A stretch of 64,000 nucleotides of DNA from Schistosoma mansoni. Its lineage: Eukaryota > Platyhelminthes > Trematoda > Strigeidida > Schistosomatidae. Position numbers and translations under genes: made by a program. The notes below the pieces were generated by a model. The model saw only the letters and a program-made list of their open reading frames with translations. It was not told the DNA's origin and made no database searches. The DNA is taken from contig NC_031502.1 in assembly GCF_000237925.1 (NCBI RefSeq), positions 21,078,909 through 21,142,908 on the forward strand, read 5' to 3'. This document shows, one piece after another, positions 56,840 through 64,000 of the stretch (position 1 is its first letter; the number at the start of each line of letters is the position of its first letter).

Positions 56840-57690
56840 TGAGTGGCATGAGGTTAACAACATAAAAATGCTTTAAACCAAATATGTAACTATTAGACAG
56901 TTGAAATATATACAATAATATTCCATAGAGTAGTTCTAAAAGTTGTCTCTCTCAGTTATTCACCTCGATGTAGCGCGTATTAATTAACAATTGTCAATAA
57001 GACACATACAATCTTGAATGGACTTATGCTTTTCCTAATCAATGTGAACTCACATCACACAGTGTCACTCTGTCCGATTTATCACCATTGAGATGTATAT
57101 ATTCAAGGTGCCACGGACCATTTGGGAGACTAAGATTTACACATTCAAAGATTGTGGATTATGAATTAATATGATGTTTCTTTCCTCGTTCTCTCTTCTT
57201 ACTCACCCCTTCCCTCTTCATGTCTCCTTTTTGCGACCCATTCTAAATATGCTATGAACATAAATCTTTCATACTACCTAGACTATCTCCAATTGTGTGA
57301 TTGCGGTAATAAGAAGCCGAATACGTATTGTGTTGAATGAATTTTGCCATGCACTCGTTCAGACAGACAGACATTAAGAATGAAAAGCGGAAAAACAAAG
57401 AGATGAAGGCGATGAGCCAACTCGTTTTGATAAAGTGTAGCTCAATATTTATGGCCAGACTAAAGTAATCTAAAGACATATGATGAATAGACTAAGCTAT
57501 ATATGCACACACACACACACTCAAAGACAATCAGGACTAATAAACGAATAATTAACAAGGTTAAAAAGGGACTCAAGATAATTAAATTAATTGATCGGTT
57601 CAGAATGTTGAATAACCCATTTGGGCTTGACATAATGCTAGACAACAAACTCTCATAAAAATACGTTACGTAGTAGTCTTCATTATTTAT
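56840..57690. other. Intron 11 stretch, no feature seen
   Basis: AT-rich, with a short (AC)n near 57508. No coding sequence recognised. Confidence 0.3.
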
Positions 57691-57707
57691 CCTCACTATT
57701 ATCTTAT

Positions 57708-57980
57708 AAACTCCTCCTGTAGCTCTTCTAGAGTTACTGCCGGTCCCAAACCCGGGTAAAGGAAGAGGGTTGAGCATAGGGTTAGCAACCACATCCCGTA
57801 GAAAACTAACTCGCTAAAAAAAAAATGCTAACCAGAAAAAATAATTCAAACTATTTAAACTCTGTCCTGGGAGTTGAAGTAAGAATTATGACACCTCATG
57901 ATGAAAGCCGAAATTTTTCGGAAGTCACGAACCCTATACCCCTTCTAACAACCATAGCAACACTATTTATAGGTATTTTC
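57708..57980 (+). mobile_element. 5'-end-only copy of the RTE-like LINE, with imperfect TSD
   Basis: It contains the LINE leader from CTCCTCCTGTAGCTCTTCTA, the start region (MTPHDESRNFSEV, PIPLLTTIATLFIG) and nothing further. Homology to the full-length copy stops at ATAGGTA. Flanks ctattatcttat (57696-57707) and ctattgccttat (57981-57992) match at 10 of 12 positions. It is like the copy at 16260 but extends past the ATG. Confidence 0.75.
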
Positions 57981-58136
57981 TATTGCCTTATGATTATTCA
58001 TAATAGTTGTAATATTTTAGAATATGAAAAAAAAAAATCTCTGATGAAGATTTTGTTACTTCAACTTCCTTGCATTTCCTTTACTTTTTTCAGTTTTTTT
58101 TTTCCATTTTTTCCGTCGTTTTAAAACATTGTGTAT

Positions 58137-58255
58137 GCATGTATGTATGTATGTATGTATGTATGTATGTATGTATGTATGTATGTATGTATGTATGTAT
58201 GTATGTAGGTAGGTAGGTAGGTAGGTAGGTAGGTAGGTAGGTAGGTAGGTAAGTA
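58137..58255. repeat. (GTAT)n-(GTAG)n compound microsatellite
   Basis: About 17 units of TGTA/GTAT run into about 11 units of GTAG without a spacer. Confidence 0.95.
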
Positions 58256-58783
58256 GGTTGTTACTAAATGTCTTATCTCTTTGTGTTCTTAGTTTGTAAG
58301 AATCAAATTGAAAGAGAGATTTTAATTTTAAAATTTTAAATTACGTTTCTTGCCTCTTTTTTTGTTGTTGTATGAAGTAACAACAACATGATTTGTTTAT
58401 GTATTCATAAGAGTAGAGTTGAAGGTGTTGTTTAGTAAAAAAACAAAACAAAATAAGAGTTGAAAAGTTTTATAGAAGGAAAGGTAATGACAAAAATAAC
58501 TAGTAATAAGTATCTAGGGGGAAAATTGATGAGAACAAAAACAGGATATTGTTGTTGTTTTTGTTGTTTTTTTCAAGGAAAAATTATTCTATTATTATTG
58601 TCTCATTTGTCTGATAGTAAACCTGTCATCTACTCAATTTATTACACTTAACATATCATATATAATTTTAAAAAAAATAAGTCATAGTATGGGTAGTTAG
58701 AATTAGTTGAGAAGAAATGTTTGACTTTGATTTCGTGGTAGTTGATATTCGTCAGAAAGACATTTTTGTGATCATAAGGGAAT

Positions 58784-59297
58784 ACCTTCAAATGCCCTGG
58801 TACAGCCGAGAGTGGGGAGAGTTCGCTCTACCGCTCGAAATGCTCTCACATGGCCACGCGTATATAGCCTCTGTCAGGGAAGTCCTACTTACTGTCTTCT
58901 CGTGGCATTACTGTTGTTTACAAAATTCAGAGGACGAAAAGTGAATGTCCGGTACCTTAACCGGGTTGCTGGACACGGAAAGTCTATCTAGGGGAGTTGG
59001 AAAACCTTGATTCCAAACCAATGGTGAAAATAGGATTCGAGGATCCTAGGGGAACAAATGTCGTATGCACAAATTATTGGCCACCGGCTACCATGGGACT
59101 GCATATCCTTACTTCGCTCTACTGTCTTGTGGATCAAACCTTTAGGTCAAAGGCTCCGGGTGTCGTCTCCTAAGAAAACCACCTGTTTTAGTTCGGGCAC
59201 CTGGACAGTATCACAGTCTTCACATAAATCAAATGAGATTTGTGTGGTGCATATGCATCTGGTGCTTCCTTGTATCAATATTTAGGTGTTTAAATAA
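58784..59297 (+). mobile_element. SINE B with 10-bp TSD
   Basis: Duplication ataagggaat at 58774-58783 and 59298-59307. It is near-complete, starting ACCTTCAAATGCCCTGG and ending TTTAAATAA. Confidence 0.87.
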
Positions 59298-59514
59298 ATA
59301 AGGGAATCTATGTTTCTTTTTCGATTCAAACACGCATCACTCAGCTTCACAGACCAATAAGTTACTAAAGAATTAATCGACTCTTGAATGAACTATTATA
59401 GAACTTAGATATTTATATTGATCGATAACTGAATGATCACCAATATTGTGTTTGTTTAGTCAGTACTGATTGAATTGTCGATCGAGTTATAATATGACCA
59501 CTAATCTTAGGCGT

Positions 59515-59720
59515 AGGTTGAAAGAAAGCTAGGAATATCAGTTCATGAACTGATAGACTATTTGTTTGACCTGTTTAGAGAGATGTAAACTACCTGGTTG
59601 GAGTCTATGAGAGCATCGTGATCAATGGTTTAGGATTTTGTATGATATGGATCTTCAGTAAGTAATTACCTCTAACTACCCCCTAAAATCTCAACACCTT
59701 TGCATACTATGTCGAATCAC
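59515..59720 (+). mobile_element. Ancient LINE-R fragment
   Basis: Diverged matches: ggcgtaggttgaaagaaagc, aactacctggttggagtcta and catcgtgatcaatggtt. Confidence 0.5.
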
Positions 59721-59819
59721 TTAGATTGGTGGCTACATTGCAACTTGATCGATAGAATTTGAACTGCACTGAGAAAGACCTGGCATACATAACATTGGTC
59801 AACTAGCCAGTGATCATCA

Positions 59820-59870
59820 ACTCTAGATTACAGGTACATCCAGCTCTGTTTATTTCAACATAAACAAATA
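59820..59870 (+). repeat. Sm-alpha-like fragment next to the Penelope relic
   Basis: Reads atcaactctagattacaggtacatccagctctg, the segment that precedes the hammerhead core in Sm-alpha; the core itself is absent. Confidence 0.5.
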
Positions 59871-59879
59871 GCTAAAACA

Positions 59880-60655
59880 ATTGATCTTAAGCAATCGAAG
59901 GAAATATATTCCACTGAAGATATATTGATGACATATTCTTTGTCTGCAACAATTATAAATTTTCTATGTACCTACTCAATCTGTTTAACAAAGCATACAA
60001 GGATATAGATTTTATTATGGAACATGAAGCAGAATGTAAATTCCATTTCTTAGATATTGAAATCAAACGAACAAAGACACACCAACTGCAAAAATACCTA
60101 GCGTGGAGTTCATCTCGACTGAAATAGTTTCTGTCCAATAAGTTACCAAAAGGGAATTTGAAGCTCTTTTAAACTTTGCTCGAAGGAAAACCTGGAACAA
60201 CTTTCTTTCATTACACAATCGCCTATGTGAAAATGCATATCCAGCGAAATTCATAGAGAAGTATGTCGAAACCAACCTAACGGTTAAATGTGACACAGTG
60301 GTTCTTATATTTGTGCTTCAAAGGAGATGAAAACATTGGAATAATTAACCACAGGACAAAAATGCCACTTTGAAGGTTGCTTATCTATCATCAAGACTGA
60401 CTACATTGTGTGAAACGAACTGCTCACTCAAACAAACAACGATTGACAGGTCTTCTTTTCTCAGTACCTTCAACTGCATTATCCAATTTACATGTACGTG
60501 GCAAAGCACATACTTTGCATTTCCGAACACATTCCAAAAGACTTGAGACTGAGAGGCGCATCTGCTCTAAACAGTGCAATAGCTTGGGATTTACTTAACA
60601 TCGGGCATACTATTGACATTCCACAGGCCTTCAAAATTATTAGCAGACAAAAAAA
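59880..60655 (+). mobile_element. Penelope-like retroelement fragment
   Basis: The reverse transcriptase end includes RYIDDIFFVCNNYKFSMYLL, a DFIMEHEAECKFHFLDIEI segment and the later NFARRKTWNNF and ENAYPAKFIEKY motifs (about 59.9-60.3 kb). A GIY-YIG-endonuclease-like C-terminal part follows, with HIPKDLRLRGA and AWDLLNIGHTIDIPQAFKII (about 60.5-60.65 kb). It is broken and truncated at its 5' side. The resemblance to the schistosome Penelope-like elements (Cercyon type) is from memory. Confidence 0.72.
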
Positions 60656-60765
60656 AACAATGCGCATCCACGATCCTGCCTCACGAGATTCGAATCCAGG
60701 ACCTATCACTCTTGCTCTCGAGCGCAGGGCGGGATTGTGGATGCGCAACATCTTCATCAGGTTCT
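60655..60765. mobile_element. SINE A promoter fragments, inverted
   Basis: Box B complement (gattcgaatccaggacctat) and box A region on the minus strand, followed by a plus-strand cgggattgtggatgcgc piece. Confidence 0.6.
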
Positions 60766-61339
60766 AGAGTTATAAGTCCATCATTATTGTGCTATTTTTA
60801 CAAATACCTAAGTAATAAGGCATGGATTATTAAATTAGACAATGTTGTATTTTAAAAATGGTGAACGTTTGCATCTGTCATGGTATGACTGCTTCAAAAT
60901 AGTGTCATTTGTAGATTAGATAGGTCATTTTATAAAAATCATGTGAATGAAATGCATTGTAGGAGAATTTCGTCTTGGTAATCGTGGTAATAATAATAAT
61001 GTTGTATGAACGTAATATGTAATAAGGTAACCCTTATCAAGGTAATTACAATAAGAAAGAATTCATTTGGATTGAAGAGGATGAATGTGAAGATTAAAGA
61101 AGATATAAACAAGAAAAAAGAGGAATTGATAGGGGGATAAGAGGTTTATAATATATTCAGTTTAAGGTATTTGGTGATGCAGTCGTGGACCAAGATCGTA
61201 TTCATATTATTCTTCATCAATGATTGTTCGGGCTTTATCCAAATTGATTTAAAGCTAGTAAGTTTTAGACTTAAATCCTTTTCTAAAAAATAATTTGATT
61301 AATGGGTTAGTCATGGGGGATTTTCATGAGCACTGATAC

Positions 61340-61412
61340 AGTGTTTAGCCATGTCATTCAAGGTCTCTAACCATCGGTTGCTATGGTTAGAGACCTTGAA
61401 AGACATGGATCA
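61340..61412. repeat. Hairpin of LINE-R sequence
   Basis: catgtcattcaaggtctcta-accat is followed eight bases later by its complement atggt-tagagaccttgaaagacatg. Arms of about 27 bp with one mismatch. Confidence 0.9.
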
Positions 61413-61685
61413 AAATCGTTTGCAATGGCGAACGTGCATCCACTCTTTGTGTTCTACCAAATTCTAATCTTCTGAACTCCTCATGTCCCTATCCTTTTTC
61501 TCTTTCCAAATTTATTTCACTGGATTATACTCCTTAAATAACATCTTCGAACACTAATCTTTCGGATTACTGCTTATACTCTTACTACTTCTACCATTAT
61601 GGGATTTGAATCGACAACTACCTCTCTGTGCGAATGTGGTATGACAACTCTAACTGATGTACGTACGTACGTACGTACGTACTGG
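61385..61685 (+). mobile_element. LINE-R 3' end with expanded GTAC run
   Basis: It starts at ggttagagaccttgaaagac (NRLQWRTCIHSLC) and runs to gatgtacgtacgtacgtacg. The GTAC motif is expanded to about six units and the usual gttcta...gactgact tail is missing. Confidence 0.75.
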
Positions 61686-61971
61686 AAGTGAATACTTCTC
61701 AATAGTACGCTTTGGTTATAATGGTTTGGCATTTCTATATTGGTACGAATAATCGGATCGAGTCATGATTGCTTATGAAAACCAAGTTACTGATACAAAA
61801 CATCTTAGACTATCTGTGAAGTGACATTATAGTTGTTCTAAAGTAGATAGATAAACTAGACATTATTTTGATTTGTCAACCTTTTTGCAGTATTGCAGGT
61901 TTAAAATGAAATTTTCCCTGAATAGTGAAAATTAACAATGGATATTATTGTTCCTCTTGTGTTTCTTTCAG

Positions 61972-62684
61972 TAAAAGTTTTTAAAGCATCAAATGTTTCC
62001 AATGATTCTTCAAGTATCACTAAAGATAGTTCCAATAAGAAAGGTGTTGTACATATGGATCATTCAATGGTTGACTTTAAACGACCTGTTATGCTTTCAG
62101 TTGTATCTAGACGATTAGAGAATTTCAAACGACCGACAATACAACAACAACAACAACAAAATCATTTAAATCGAACATCTACCTTAAAACCGATTAATCA
62201 AAATTCTGAACATAGTTTACGACGTCCATCTGTATTTGAAGGTATTTTAAAATCTGCTGCTGAAGCTGCTCAACACTGGAATAATAATAATTGTACTAAT
62301 GATCATACATCAAGTGTTAAATTGTCATCAGAATCCAATGAAGAGCAAACTAATAATGGTAATGCTAATGTCAGTGAACCTCTTAACGCTTGTTCTTCTT
62401 CTTCTTCTTTTACGACAACGACAGAATCATCCACCACCACCACCACAACAACAATAACTAATCCTCATACACGTTTAGTACAACGTTTAGATTCAATGAT
62501 TTCATTAAGACGTGAACAGAATGCATTATCTAATCTTACAAATAGTAATCATTCTAGTGAAATAGGATCATCATTTGATTTATCTACTTCATTAGATTAT
62601 AATGATTATTTTTCCACTATGAATTATCAGCATCGAAAAGCAAATACATTAGATCGTCGATTTCCTCTTCCTATGGGGAATCAT
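61972..62684 (+). CDS. sowah: sowah exon 12: long polar tail
   Basis: The acceptor is gtgtttctttcag and the donor is AATCAT|gtaagt. With the T from exon 11 it reads LKVFKASNVSNDSSSITKDS and runs 237 codons in one frame with no stop. It is Ser/Thr/Asn-rich with a Q6 run (residues near IQQQQQQNHL), a Thr/Ser run (TTTTESSTTTTTTT-like) and basic patches (DFKRPVMLSVVSRRLENFKR, RLDSMISLRREQN, KANTLDRRFPLP). It looks disordered. Codon use is host-like and there is no repeat match. Later exons lie beyond the window or in its last kilobase; none was recognised there. Confidence 0.72.
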
Positions 62685-62689
62685 GTAAG

Positions 62690-63115
62690 TGTTCTCGTAT
62701 ATCGTTTCATACTGAGTAATCCATTTTTGGAGAGGAAGGGTGTCATTTATATTGATTGAATTATATGTATCGAAAGATAAGATTGTATATGCTGACAATA
62801 TTTGTTATACTGCTATTGTATTTTCCCATCTACAATACTAACTATGAATAGATTACATTTCTGATACCTCGATGCTTAACTTCATGTGAAATTCTCACCA
62901 GTGAGAGAGTAGTTGGAGGATACCCGGTGTGGTGTTTGTACTTTCAATCCCAATGAATAAACAATCAAACTATCTGAGTTGACAGCACCGAAGTCACAGT
63001 AATTATATAGCTACGGTATTTTTTTTAACAATAAAATTGAGCAATACATTTTGTAGTTATAATTAACTGTAATTTATGAACGATAGAAGACTTCGACAAG
63101 AGTTAATGAGTTGAA
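62690..63115. other. Intron 12 start, no feature seen
   Basis: No repeat or coding sequence recognised. Confidence 0.3.
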
Positions 63116-63119
63116 AGAG

Positions 63120-63400
63120 AGAATTTACAATTGGTAATGACTTTATGGACGCATGCCATATTTTGGTTTGGCCACTCTTAGCTTTCTTCCAGCCTAATTC
63201 TATACCGGTAAACATCACCCGTTGATGTATGCAGTGGTTGACGATGCGTAAAAAAATATCTCAACCACCTCAGTTAGTGAAGATTTACTACCTCATTAAT
63301 CGATTTACCATTTTTTTTTACCTAGTGCCTTATTCTTAACAAAGGTATTACTTACTATGTGTCCCCAAAATACACAAGCAATGCTTTGTAGACACCTATT
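63120..63400 (-). mobile_element. Ancient LINE-R fragment, minus strand
   Basis: Complement of the QTKIWHASIKSLP stretch (gccatattttggtttggcca) and of the HRLRWLRYFFTHRQPLHTSTG-like region. Decayed. Confidence 0.6.
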
Positions 63401-63666
63401 AATTGAATTACAATGTAGCTTTTAGTAGTTTAAATGATGCAATATTCCAGGCATCATATTAAGATGTTAATTAGTTGCAAGTATTTCGCATGATCTTAGG
63501 AACCTACCATTCGTCCTAGTTACCATGCCTCAGTAATGAACATGAAAATTTAATCGATCAGGATTTTTATTATTGTTGGTTTCGAACTTACATACATACA
63601 TGTATATATGCCTCTGTTTGATTTGATATTAATAAGTGAATTAGTGTGAAGATAGAATAAAGGGAC

Positions 63667-63895
63667 CCCCAAATGCCTTGGTACGGCCAAAATCCCTCTC
63701 GAAATGCTCTCACATGGCCACGCGTATATAGCCTCTGCCAGGGAAGTCATACTCACTGCTTTCTCACCACTGAATTGTTGTTTACGAAATTGAGAGGACG
63801 AAAAGCGAATGTCCTGCACTTTAACCGGGTTGGTGGACACGGAGGGTCTACTTAGTGGAGTTGGAAAACCAGGATTCCAAACCAATGGTGCACAT
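63667..63895 (+). mobile_element. SINE B, 5' half only
   Basis: It starts at the family 5' end (CCCCCAAATGCCTTGGTACG) and stops at ggtgcacatggg, lacking the last ~290 bases and the tail. It is the only 3'-truncated SINE B copy here. Confidence 0.75.
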
Positions 63896-64000
63896 GGGAG
63901 GAAATGGAAATAAATGTTTAATATTATTAAATGTATAAATTAAGTCTATAGATGAAAAAGTTAATAGTAGTAACTAATTTGAATTGTTATCTCTTCAATA

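Larger units (their letters stand above)
7378..62684 (+). other. sowah: Gene span: Sosondowah (SOWAH) homologue, 12 exons seen
   Basis: Twelve coding exons on the plus strand chain into a SOWAH-family protein. An N-terminal winged-helix SOWAH domain covers residues about 5-75. A Ser/Thr/Pro-rich linker and a second globular part containing LWWMAVIDCRVADMKRLLG follow. Ankyrin repeats carry TALHYAAKFGN and GRTPLHVAVVH, and a DFSGYFPY closing motif ends the array. A polar tail completes the visible part. This order matches human SOWAHA-D from memory. Introns near the 5' end are 34, 40 and 42 bases, while intron 8 is 27 kb and holds a BEL/Pao fossil and a full-length LINE. SOWAH proteins are poorly characterised, so no biochemical role is claimed. 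The gene continues past 62684. Confidence 0.8.

Noticed and set aside
61656-61682. GTAC tandem run as a regulatory palindrome
   Set aside because: It is the GTAC motif found in every LINE-R 3' end, expanded in this copy.
1-64000. CRISPR arrays, operons, phage or plasmid features
   Set aside because: No regularly spaced repeats with unique spacers or bacterial gene organisation; all repeats are dispersed eukaryotic elements.

Overview
This window looks like nuclear DNA of a blood fluke (Schistosoma or a close relative). It is AT-rich and packed with retroelements. It carries several copies of the schistosome Sm-alpha hammerhead-ribozyme repeat, schistosome-type RTE, CR1, BEL/Pao and Ty3/gypsy elements, and a host gene split into tiny 5' exons separated by introns of only 34 to 42 bases. 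No bacterial features (operons, Shine-Dalgarno sites, CRISPR) are present.

The one host gene I can follow runs left to right across about 55 kb (7378 to 62684 and beyond). It encodes a Sosondowah (SOWAH) family protein: an N-terminal SOWAH winged-helix domain on exons 1-3, a linker on exons 4-6, ankyrin repeats on exons 6-10 and a polar, low-complexity tail on exons 11-12. All junctions from exon 1 to exon 10 keep phase. One of the exons is a 15-base microexon at 16533-16547 encoding DPVNG, exactly where the first ankyrin repeats need about five residues. Exon 10 carries an in-frame TGA and has a length that breaks phase with exon 11, so either the protein ends there or the assembly has a one-base error. 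A second possible coding exon, not clearly part of this gene, lies at 36697-36807.

Almost everything else is mobile DNA inside the introns. (1) An RTE-like LINE is present once at full length (39302-42509, minus, 16-base target-site duplication). It also occurs as 3' fragments, internally deleted copies and, unusually, as 5'-end-only copies with their own target-site duplications. (2) 'LINE-R' 3' ends, ending in a (GACT)n tail, occur about a dozen times. (3) 'SINE A' is a tRNA-like Pol III unit carrying a hammerhead with core CUGAGGA. (4) Sm-alpha repeats carry the classical hammerhead. (5) 'SINE B' is about 520 bp with an AAATA-type tail and good target-site duplications; one copy starts with most of a tRNA-Glu(TTC). 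(6) A 287-bp MITE with 22-bp inverted ends and 8-bp duplications is present twice. (7) Fossils include a Ty3/gypsy copy (3.8-6.2 kb), a BEL/Pao copy (23.7-27.7 kb, antisense in the 27-kb intron 8) and a Penelope-like fragment (59.9-60.7 kb).

Nested insertions give a relative order. SINE A inserted into Sm-alpha at 33.5 kb, and LINE-R inserted into an unnamed repeat 'D' at 48.06 kb. A 329-base assembly gap (18788-19116) lies between inverted Sm-alpha arms. All names rest on recognising sequence by eye; family names are from memory and were not searched.
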